Assembly: GCA_019828595.1 (NCBI GenBank) | Contig: JAHQRK010000001.1 | Coordinates: 2,108,001 to 2,172,000, forward strand | DNA from: Aphanomyces cochlioides | Taxonomy: Eukaryota > Oomycota > Saprolegniomycetes > Saprolegniales > Verrucalvaceae | DNA length: 64,000 bases | Reading direction: 5' to 3' | Part shown: one piece after another, positions 1 through 7,983 of the stretch | Layout of the letters: each line of letters opens with the position of its first letter | Numbering within the stretch: the stretch's first letter is position 1 | The notes under the pieces: generated by a model | The model's input: the letters and a program-made list of their open reading frames with translations, nothing else | The model's database searches: none | What the model was told of the DNA's origin: nothing | Position numbers and translations under genes: made by a program

Positions 1-219
1 CCTACGACTCCAATGGCACACTCAACATTGACAGGAATGACTACGTTGAAGAGCGCAAAACATTCCATGTCAATGAGCAGTCTATCCACCGTGGCTGCCG
101 CCGCGGCGCAAGCAGGCACTTTCCCTGCGTTCCAACGACCTGCTCCTGCGTCGACGTACGAGCAATACTTCAGCAACATCGAAGATGACGACGACGATCA
201 AGGCGGCATTTTCTTCTAG
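1..219 (+). CDS. 3' end of an unidentified gene (partial)
   Basis: The reading frame is open from the left edge and ends in a tail rich in Asp, then GGIFF, at the stop at 217-219. The visible 72 codons are low in complexity: Ser/Met/Thr-rich, then an Ala run, then Pro-rich, then an acidic block. The third frame is also open at the left edge (it starts YDSNGTLNIDRNDY and runs about 60 codons), so an intron or frame change near position 90 is possible. No family is recognised. The gene lies upstream of a metallothionein-like gene on the same strand, about 200 bp away. The start and most of the protein are outside the window. Confidence 0.45.
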   Translation, partial: PTTPMAHSTLTGMTTLKSAKHSMSMSSLSTVAAAAAQAGTFPAFQRPAPASTYEQYFSNIEDDDDDQGGIFF

Positions 220-426
220 CGAGACATGATATATCTTATGTAAATTCCCGTTTTCTTATTACCTTTGGTTTCTATGCATGCGAGCAACTGTGCGATATAA
301 TGTCAAGAACGGTCGATGGATTGGTGCTTTTGCCAACGGACTGTTCTCTATGTGGGAACATGCTGTTTGGCTCTCGCCTTTGTGCATTACTGGATCTGCG
401 CAGTAGTGAAACCCCCGAGCAATACC

Positions 427-627
427 ATGGAAACCCAAGGCCGTAGCAAATCTGAAACCACTGGAACGAGCAGCAGTGGCTGCAAGGCATGTCACTGCGA
501 CCCTTGCATGTGCCGCAGCCAAAGCGGATCTCCCAGCGCGAAAAGTGGGGGAACCTGTGGAAACTGTCAATGCGATCCCTGCACTTGTGGTAGCAAAGGC
601 CATCAATCCAAGGAAGGCATGCAATAA
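427..627 (+). CDS. Metallothionein-like Cys-rich small protein
   Basis: The predicted protein is 66 residues long and starts METQGRSKSE. It carries two near-identical clusters, CKACHCDPCMC and CGNCQCDPCTC, separated by a Ser/Gly-rich linker. Each follows C-x2-C-x-C-x2-C-x-C, giving ten Cys in all and almost no aromatic residues. This spacing is what metallothioneins use to bind Zn, Cu or Cd in thiolate clusters, so a cytosolic metal buffer is the natural inference, although I cannot assign a named family. An in-frame upstream ATG at 316 would add a hydrophobic 37-residue extension (CCLALAFVHYW), making it membrane-anchored or secreted. I prefer 427 because the extension also contains unpaired Cys and is less coding-like. 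No intron is needed. Confidence 0.6.
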   Translation: METQGRSKSETTGTSSSGCKACHCDPCMCRSQSGSPSAKSGGTCGNCQCDPCTCGSKGHQSKEGMQ

Positions 628-1113
628 AACTCGAGCAATTGCCTCCAATATGTCGTGTTAACGTGTTATCAACATGAATTTGTTGCCGCCTATCAATCGC
701 TTACGTGTCGTCTCGATTTCACGGGGGGAATGTCGTGTTCCTTACTGAGGGGGGCAGCTCTCAGCCACGACAAGAACGCCATTCGCGTCAATTCACAAAT
801 TCACTTTCGCCCGGAGAGTCGATATAAATGATAGGCATCAACTCGAAGCAAGGCAGTTCATGGCTTCATGGCGATATTGCCCCGCACGTTTCCACCAAGA
901 TTCTTTTCTTTCTTAAAATATTCTTTTTCTATTTAAGATTTCGATGTGTATTCTTAAAGTCAACATTTTGTCCGTATTTTCTATCTACCAATAGAACGAT
1001 TTCTTTTAACCGGATTTTATTCAGTCTTACTAGTATGAGAAATAATAAACGGGCAAAACTCTTGTGACCAAATTTGACAAATTCGCGGAGATCCTTGATC
1101 GACGAGAAGCAGC
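628..1113. other. Intergenic region, no gene seen
   Basis: This 486-bp gap separates the metallothionein-like gene from the CDK7-like gene. It is AT-rich near 900-1060, with pyrimidine runs. It holds a weak variant of the recurrent CCGGAT element (AACCGGATTTTATT near 1009-1022), about 95 bp before the kinase start. Short open frames here show no coding character. Confidence 0.5.
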
Positions 1114-2025
1114 ATGAATCGGTATACTCGTGGAAAGAAGCTCGGTGAAGGTACGTATGGTAACGTGTATTCAGCTGTACAAAAGTCAACCGGTCGAACC
1201 GTTGCCATCAAAGAGTTCAAGCGTGGGCAATTCAAAGACGGTGTCAACTTTACTGCCGTGCGTGAAGTGAAGCTTCAGACAGAATTGAATCACCCGAATG
1301 TTACGCGACTTTTGGACGCGTTTGTCCACAATGACACGATCAATGTCGTCTTTGAGATTCTCCCCAAGAACGTCGACGATGTGATCAAGGACAAGTCGAT
1401 TGTGCTCTCACGAAGCGATATTAAAGCATACATGCAAATGCTCCTACGAGGTGTCGAATATATTCACGCCAATTGGATTCTCCACCGCGATCTGAAGCCT
1501 GAAAATCTTTTGATCGGATCTGATGGACAGATCAAACTAGGGGATTTTGGTCTGGCACGAATCTATGGCAGTCCCAATCGCAATATGACATCTGAAGTAT
1601 GCACCATTTGGTACCGACCTCCCGAACTTCTCTTTGGTGCAAGGGAATACAGCGGTGCTGTTGATATCTGGGGCGTTGGCTGTATTTTTGCCGAGCTTAT
1701 GTTGCGCACTCCTTTCTTAACAGGTCAAAATGATCTGGACCAACTTGGCAAGATATTCCAAGTTCTTGGAACTCCAACCGAAGAACAGTGGCCAGGCATG
1801 TCGTCGTTACCCAATTATTTGGAATTTACTGCAAGCAAAGCTCCACCTCTCTCGACTATCTTCAGCGGTGCGTCTGAAGACGCTTTGGATTTATTGCGTC
1901 AGTTGCTCATTTTCAACCCCTCTGAGCGTATCACCGCGTCTGAAGCTCTCAAGCATCCCTACTTCACAAATGAACCGCCGCCAACTCCCCCTGAGAAGCT
2001 GCCGTATCAAAACAATGCAAGCTGA
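1114..2025 (+). CDS. CDK7: Cyclin-dependent kinase 7-like protein kinase
   Basis: This is an intronless 303-residue Ser/Thr kinase of about the length of the kinase domain plus a short tail. It shows the glycine loop GEGTYGNV (11-18), Lys33 in VAIKEF, HRDLKPEN (124-131), DFG (144-146) and WYRPPELLFGA (166-176). The stretches YGSPNRNMT, DLDQLGKIF and GTPTEEQWPGMSSLP are typical of CDK7, the CDK-activating kinase and TFIIH subunit. The PSTAIRE-like helix is NFTAVREVK. Thr159 sits where the CDK7 T-loop phosphosite is expected. The P+1 segment reads TIWYRPPE where most CDK7 proteins have TRWYRAPE, closer to the CDK9/12 style. The C-terminal tail is only about 25 residues after the last helix. The gene converges on the TPP2-A stop 77 bp downstream. 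Confidence 0.85.
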   Translation: MNRYTRGKKLGEGTYGNVYSAVQKSTGRTVAIKEFKRGQFKDGVNFTAVREVKLQTELNHPNVTRLLDAFVHNDTINVVFEILPKNVDDVIKDKSIVLSRSDIKAYMQMLLRGVEYIHANWILHRDLKPENLLIGSDGQIKLGDFGLARIYGSPNRNMTSEVCTIWYRPPELLFGAREYSGAVDIWGVGCIFAELMLRTPFLTGQNDLDQLGKIFQVLGTPTEEQWPGMSSLPNYLEFTASKAPPLSTIFSGASEDALDLLRQLLIFNPSERITASEALKHPYFTNEPPPTPPEKLPYQNNAS

Positions 2026-2102
2026 GATTCCTCACGATTGTAATGCAACAATTTATTGATGTTAATCACGAGTCCAGCGAGCTCATCATGGACATACCAG
2101 AC

Positions 2103-5100
2103 TTAGAACAACATGTAGCTAGATGGAAGGTTGAGAATCTTCCACTTCTTTTCATATTCGACCCATTGCGTCCAGCCCAATTCGGAGTACAATTGCACAC
2201 GCAAGTCTTGAACCTACGAGTAGATGGCGTTAGTCTTTCATTCACAAAGCTCAGGGGGACCTCCTTCAACGGAATGATCTTCTCCAGTTCTTCCACAGAC
2301 AGCTCCGACACTTTTTGCAGACGCTTCAATGCCGACCCCTTGTGGCCTTGGCGCAAGTCATTGTGAAGTGCAGCGTAAATGTATTGGTTGTCGTCTGTGT
2401 CGACCCATTGGTGGAGCTTTTGAAACACTTGCACAAATTTGGCATCGTCCTTGAGGTCTCCCAACGCTCGAGCTTGGCGAGTCAATGTATCGACCAAAGC
2501 TGCCTTTTCATCATCTCGTTGCTTGCGAATCTTGGCTTGTTGAGCATCGCCAGGAACCAACTTGACGCCATAGTGCGCAGCCAAAGCCTGAGTGTCAATC
2601 GCACCCACAATGCTTTCCGCAGCTTCCACAATTTCCTTCAACGACTCGCGTCGCTTACTGCTGTCTTTGTCAAAGTGATGCAAACGAGTCTAAAAGTCAT
2701 GTAAGAGGATGATAAGATATGAATGAGAGAAACCTGAAGGAATGGAAGATGGGTTCCTACTTGGATTGCAATTTCGTCCATTGGGCTGTAAATGTGTCTT
2801 TGCCTTGAAGGCTGACCAGTCGTTTGACCAACAAGTCACGCACGGCTTCTTCGGCCAACACGTCTTCGTCGCGCACATCCTGTATCAACCTCAGTGGCTG
2901 AATTCTTGCTTGCGAAATGTACCTCGACTGGTTTGACTTCAGGTTCCTTTTCAGTAGCTGGCTTGGCTGGCACTGTGTATGTCAATGGGTAGCCGTTGGG
3001 CTTTTGCGTCGATCTACCGCAGTAATTAGACGAAGACTATAGCAAAGTAAGGTTTTACCCCTTGACGTCAGTGCTCTTGCGGCCGTAGGTGATCTTTCCC
3101 GACAGAGTGTCACCAGCAGCGACGCCCTTTGGCAACTTATCAAACGCTGGCTCACCCACGTAGACTGGTTTGTACACGCCTTTCTTCAGCGACCTATTTG
3201 TGATATATGACCAAACATCAATCATAGCATGTATACTTGGCGACCAAAGCTTTTCCTTGGAGAGAAGGGCCGTTGGGAGAGTCGTACACAGTCACCGCAA
3301 TGTCTTTGATGTCATGAACAACAAATGCCACCATGCTCTTCAGTCCCTCCAGAATCGATGGATCTTCGTGTCGCACCTATGCTTTCGGTCAGCATTCTGC
3401 GTCGTGTCGATTGCCGACATACTTGAGCACGCAAGACATATTTTCCCTTTTTCAAACTGGTCGATCGAGGATACGCGTCCGAGCAGCCAATGTACTTTTT
3501 GTTGGTGTCGAAGATCAAAATTAATTGAGACTCGAACGGCGACTCGTACAATCGACCGTTCAACAAGGGCAACGTTGGAGTAATCTTTCCTTCTTCGACT
3601 TTTTCAAACGAGTATGTCAACACGAGTTGGTACACGTGGCGATTGTCGTCGAACACGTCGCGCGAACCGAGAGGCGACACAACAGCTGAATCTGGTCGCA
3701 ATTGTTGGGTCCATTTGTTCAACACTGCGCTTGGTTCGATGCTTTCATTGCGTAGTTGTGCAAACAAGTTGACTTTGACAGACCCAGCACCACCAATCAA
3801 GTGAACCTACATGGAGTCAACGACACATCGACTATTCAGAGCCATACCGTGCGCTCATCAGGAATAATGCCACGGAAGTCCACTTCCACATGGACCTTTG
3901 ACGTCCCCATGGCGTTCCAATACTGAGCCAAACACAACTCCAACGTGACCGATCCCTTGACAGAAAAGCTGTGCGTCACTTGCTCGGTGGATCCCAAGTA
4001 GAACGTTCGTTTCAACGAAGTTGAGCTTTGACGTTCATGGAGTTCATGTTGCATCAAGTGGAGCGCGTAGATGGCTCGCTCGGGCTCTTGCGGAGACGCA
4101 CCGTGACGGCTCACTGAAATATTCACCCAAGTCGCACCCGCTGGGACTTTGTAGAAATTGCGGGAGATGTCGCCCGACGAGAGTTCTTTGACCAACTGAA
4201 GCGCCTTGTGCTCTTGGTTCTCTGGGATGACCTAGATGCACAAATGAGTTGATCTGTTTCAGCAGCATCAAGACTACATACCTCTGGTTTGATGACAGTC
4301 ACGGGAATACGGAAGACAGGACCACGAGCCGCATTCTTTGCGTCGTATGCAATGACCTCACCGTAATGAGCGTGACCAGCAGGAAGCGAAGAGGAGTCCA
4401 CTGCGACTTTGAAGTTTCGGCCTACGAGAAATCATAAGAAACCGATGTAGACGTGTCAGAAAGTCTACCTTGGTGCATCAGCGTCAAATGTTCAGCACAC
4501 GAAATCCATGGCTTGGTCGGGACGAGTCGAACTTGCATCTCATACTGGATGCGGTGATCGTTGCGAGCGTCTTTGTGGAAGATGGGTTGGACGTTGACTG
4601 CAAAGTCGTTCTCGACCAATTGCGAGTGTTCGCGCAAATAGATGCCTCGATTATTGTCATGTGCTGGCACTCGGACATCATAGTAGAGAGGAAATTCCTT
4701 GGTGCCGTCAAATGCATTCTTGTATTGGAAAATGTATTCAAGGGCCGGAAGCACTTGGATGAGACCACGGCCTTGGGAGAATGCATCAGCAGTTGGGACG
4801 GAGACAGCCGTGTTTTCAAGAGCGCGGCGAATCGAAAAAGGGTTGTACTCGATGTTGCGAGCTTTGAGACCACTGATGAGGAGGGCGACGTTTCCGGCAC
4901 AGTTGGGAGACGACATGGATGTTCCGTTCATGAGCATCTTCTTGTTGAGAGTCCAGTTCGGGACGGAAGTGATGGCACATCCTGGTGCACAGACGTTGAC
5001 GCCAATGTCGCCATCGTACGTGGGTCCACGGGACGACCATGTGTAAAGACCAACAGCGCTAGCAGGAGTATCACGCATGGAGTATTCAGCTTGCATCATC

Positions 5101-6493
5101 GCGGGCGACACGTATGCTCCAACACCCAAGATACTTGAAGATGAACCTGAGAATGTCAAGTGAGGGATCATAACATCCAAGGAAATTACCGCCAGGTGCG
5201 CCAACGGTCCCAAGAGCAGGACCAGAGTTACCAGCACTGCTAACAAAGGTCACGCCATGCTTTTCAACCAAGTCGCGGATGACGTCGATTACACGACCAG
5301 TATCGTGCTTGGTTGCAAACTCACCGTAACTCATATTCACGACATCGCATTTGTTTTCAATAACAGCGAGAACACTACAAATTTTCGTGGGAATGGGACC
5401 AGATGAAATGAGATTCCTTACCCTCGAGTGACACCAACACCTGTCTCCATACTTCCCATGCGGCTGTCACCGATCTTCACCGACACAATTTGAGCACCAG
5501 GTACCACGCCATTATTGATCGGATCAGTTTCGTCATAACCGGCCACAATACCAGCCACATGCGTGCCATGAGCACCTAGTTCATTCATGATTCTTCAATA
5601 TCCAAGAATGATCATACCGGCGTCGCAAACGATACTGAGGACGCTGCCGTTGTCGTATAAGTTGAGTGCGTAGTTGAGTTGAGACGCGTCTGAAAACTTG
5701 CCATATTCATGAGCCACACGGTAGTTTGTGAAAGCTGGAGTTGTAGAAAAGTCGCCAGTCTCTGTCGTGTCCACAGCTGCACGCCAGTGAGTGCCATCGA
5801 AGAAGGCCACACAGTCGTAGATGGGACCAGGATCTTGAAACGACTTGGCATTGGCTTCGAGAATGGCCAAGCGAGCTTGAATGTCTTTTCGCGCGTCAAT
5901 CGTTGCCTGGGAGGGCGAGTCCTTGTTTGCTGCTGTCCAATCAGCGAGTTCTTTCTGCACAGCATTGATGGTTTCGCGCTGTTGAATATCCCATTTTTCT
6001 TTGCGTTCTCGCGAGATACGATCGGCAAGCTGATCGGGATAGAGTTCATAGGCGCGTTTGGATCCGACCCTGAATTCCGTGGCTTTCCATTCAGGGTTGA
6101 GGGTCAAAACTTTTCCAGAGGGGAGAACCAATGTTCCGTCGTTGGTGGGCTTCAAAATCGTTGACATATCCACGTCACCTACACACACACGCAATTTTCA
6201 GCATTATTTTTCTTTCCATCTCAGTAAACATACTTGATCCCTACGTCACACGAGGTGAATAAATTTTCATCGTTTTGTTGACATACTGTGGCATCGACGA
6301 CGTCAATAATTTTGCGCTTTCCGTCGGATGTGATCTGCAATCCAGGAGCTCCAGGATCAACGCCAGTGTCAAAGATCGCGACGATAGTGTTGCGACCGTC
6401 ATATTCTGGGTAGAGTTGAAGAAGTTGGCTAGCGAGAGTCTCGTGCTTGGGCACGATTTCGGTACTTGGCGAGAATTTGACCGCGGGAGTCAT
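2103..6493 (-). pseudogene. TPP2: Tripeptidyl peptidase II, left copy (TPP2-A), disrupted
   Basis: This is a mirror copy of the gene at 7984-12375, with the same exons and introns. It encodes the giant subtilisin-like exopeptidase that trims tripeptides downstream of the proteasome. The catalytic triad motifs are intact: [17 protein letters not shown] and GTSMSSPN. In the exon at 2733-2879 one base is missing near 2759-2760 compared with copy B, so CAATCCAAGTAC becomes CAATCCAAGTAG and translation stops after TKLQSK. About 190 C-terminal residues, including the conserved end, are lost. Downstream exons are otherwise undamaged up to a stop at 2103-2105, so the lesion is recent or a base-call error. 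An ATG at 6553 would add 20 residues, but it overlaps the ATCCGGAT element and copy B lacks an equivalent open frame, so I place the start at 6493. Confidence 0.8.
2128..6493. repeat. Left arm of a 4.4-kb inverted duplication
   Basis: Position x in this arm pairs with 14477-x in the right arm (14478-x left of the 1-nt deletion). Every open frame checked matches exactly, introns included. The exceptions are one substitution (Asn versus Ser codon, near 3751) and the deletion near 2759-2760. Similarity falls abruptly at the TPP2 start codon and again nine codons before the TPP2 stop, although weaker homology continues on both sides. Confidence 0.9.
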
Positions 6494-6551
6494 CGACGGA
6501 CGATGGATGGCAAACTCAAAATTGAACTTGACGCTTCTTGGAATGACAGCC

Positions 6552-6559
6552 ATCCGGAT
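6552..6559. promoter_or_regulatory. ATCCGGAT element upstream of TPP2-A
   Basis: The palindrome ATCCGGAT (TTTATCCGGATGG on the minus strand) lies about 58 bp upstream of the proposed TPP2-A start at 6493. Copy B has the same core 54 bp before its start, which supports these starts. Promoter function is inferred from recurrence only. Confidence 0.45.
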
Positions 6560-6712
6560 AAAAACAGCAGGGATACAGTATTCAAAGGTGAGCAGTTAAT
6601 GAAGTAACTTGTCACCTGTTTGTTATTTGCAACAACGTGGTGAGATATTGAATCGCTGGTTTGCAGTCTTCGCCCTATGACGTGGCACTCTGATATTCAG
6701 TCATTTCGATGC

Positions 6713-6833
6713 ATGTGCTGTGGCATGCTGGTGATGCCCAAGCAGGCTCTCCAAATATCTCCTCTGGGGTACATGCTGACTACGACATCATAGTTTTTTA
6801 CCGCGATAGAGCTCTGTTGCTTCGAGTATGCTA
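6713..6833 (+). pseudogene. Possible upstream exon of a gene fragment in the TPP2 spacer
   Basis: A frame beginning MHVLWHAGDAQAGSPN and ending YRDRALLLR looks coding. It is followed directly by a good donor, GTATGC. Joined in phase to the exon at 7418-7574 it would continue into YDPGSRQKS. The putative intron between them contains the fold-back element at 6885-7286. I found no convincing first exon, because the upstream sequence runs into the 5' end of TPP2-A on the other strand. It is best read as the remnant of a gene cut by the rearrangement that made the inverted duplication. Confidence 0.3.
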
Positions 6834-6843
6834 CGTCTGACAC

Positions 6844-6886
6844 TTGGAAATAGATCTTCCAGAAGTATCAATAGATCTATTTCCAA
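6844..6886. repeat. Perfect 14-bp hairpin
   Basis: TTGGAAATAGATCT at 6844-6857 is exactly complementary to 6873-6886, with a 15-nt loop. It abuts the left end of the fold-back element and lies near the centre of the TPP2 spacer. It could be a terminator-like structure or a scar. Nothing further shows its function. Confidence 0.6.
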
Positions 6887-7286
6887 ACTCTTGTATAAAT
6901 TTTATACTACTCTGTGCGGCAATCAAATGTACATTTCAGAGAAGTTGAAGTACACAAAAATATTCACTTGAAATTTGTATGCTCGTCTGATACGATACAT
7001 TACAGTTGTACTACTGGTCTTCATTCATTGGCTGATCGCCAACTTTTGACGCGATCTCATTGGCGGGATACATTGCAGGGCATAACCCAATGTCCCAACA
7101 CAACTTCCTGAGACCATAATTCAGTTTGCCTTTGGTTGATAACCGCGCCGTTTTAACTGGCAAATCAGCGTTGTTTCACTAATGGTTTTGACCAATAAAC
7201 GGCCCGTAACTCGAAAATAGAAGTTTACATTGGGTCGTATTTCCCAAATGTACATTTCATTTCCGCACAGAGTAGTACAAGAGTTT
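6885..7286. mobile_element. Fold-back MITE-like element
   Basis: The ends are inverted copies: AAACTCTTGTA...CTACTCTGTGCGG...AATGTACATTT at 6885-6936, matched by 7246-7286 on the other strand. The left copy has 11 extra bases (TAAATTTTATA). The element is 402 bp long and holds no transposase frame. I found no clear target-site duplication. It lies in the spacer between the two TPP2 arms. Confidence 0.5.
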
Positions 7287-7417
7287 CTCAATATAGAGTC
7301 TGGGTTTTGAATTAAAATATGTGATGGAGCAACTGTATAGATTGCATACCATGCGACTGTATTTCCTGAATATGCCGCTCCTAAAGAGACTTCATTGACT
7401 TCTGTTGTTGTTTAGTA

Positions 7418-7574
7418 TGACCCAGGTTCTCGACAAAAGTCGCCAGCCCGTCCCAACGATGAAGGATATCGCGAGAAGATGGCCATCAAACTTGATCTTG
7501 ACTTGATTGATGCTAACGCAACCATCCTTCGATTGATGGCTGCTGTTGGCAGTCACCGAGATGGCATTCTTTAA
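7418..7574 (+). pseudogene. Coding-like terminal exon of unknown gene fragment
   Basis: The frame follows a pyrimidine-rich acceptor (TTCTGTTGTTGTTTAG). It starts YDPGSRQKSPARPNDEG, contains LDLDLIDANATILRLM and stops at 7572-7574. Its composition is coding-like, but no family is recognised. It may join the exon at 6713-6833. Its stop overlaps the stop of the opposite-strand small gene (7571) by a few bases. Confidence 0.35.
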
Positions 7575-7917
7575 CCAGCATGGTCAGCGACGACGGGCTC
7601 TTTCAGCTCTTCCTTGTTCTCATGTGTGTGGCCGCCGCCTTGACTTTCGTCGTTGCAACAAGGTGGGCAATTTTCACGTGAACCCGTCTTGACACCACAA
7701 CCAGATGCGATGCCACACGGGGTAACAATGACCTTGACATTGAGTCGATAGTGTAATACGTCGATAAAAGCTCTGTATCACCTTGTTCTCAAGACCTGGC
7801 CTCAAGAATTCGCCTGACGCCTTGTGCCAGCTCATCACTTGAGTCCGTCTCAACGAAACAACTCAGGTTGAACATCTGTCGTCCAATCGCCGACCAGAAA
7901 GGACAACCTTTATCCAT
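7571..7917 (-). CDS. Small Cys/His-rich protein in the TPP2 spacer
   Basis: The ATG at 7917 opens MDKGCPFWSAIGRQMFN. An apparent 23-nt intron (GTCTTG...ATACAG) joins ILEAR to AFIDVLHYRLNVKVIVTP in phase. The protein would be about 107 residues, with CGIASGCG, CPPCC and GGGHTH near the C-terminus, the kind of clusters that bind metals. No named family is recognised. The start codon lies 5 bp from an ATCCGGAT palindrome that also precedes TPP2-B on the other strand, so the element may serve both. The very short intron is the weak point. Without it the first exon ends after 42 codons. Confidence 0.45.
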
Positions 7918-7921
7918 CGTT

Positions 7922-7929
7922 ATCCGGAT
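7922..7929. promoter_or_regulatory. ATCCGGAT element between divergent genes
   Basis: GTTATCCGGATGG lies 54 bp upstream of TPP2-B (start 7984, plus strand) and 5 bp from the start of the minus-strand small gene (7917). The palindromic core is compatible with bidirectional use. Function is inferred. Confidence 0.45.
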
Positions 7930-7983
7930 GGTCTTCTTTCCAAGGATGCAGGTCATTTTGGAATTTGCTACTATCGTCCGTCA

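Noticed and set aside
316..426. Hydrophobic 37-residue N-terminal extension of the metallothionein-like protein
   Set aside because: It is in frame and could be a membrane anchor, but extra unpaired Cys and a better Met at 427 argue against it. Kept only as an alternative.
4470..5138. Long open frame of 222 codons antisense to TPP2-A (and its mirror at 9339-10007)
   Set aside because: It lies entirely opposite the conserved subtilisin exon, is not conserved in the diverged TPP2-C, and has no recognisable domain. It is a shadow of codon bias.
6494..6553. Upstream ATG giving a 20-residue leader on TPP2-A
   Set aside because: That ATG is part of the ATCCGGATGG element. The matching leader in copy B is out of frame, and copy C starts at the internal Met equivalent.
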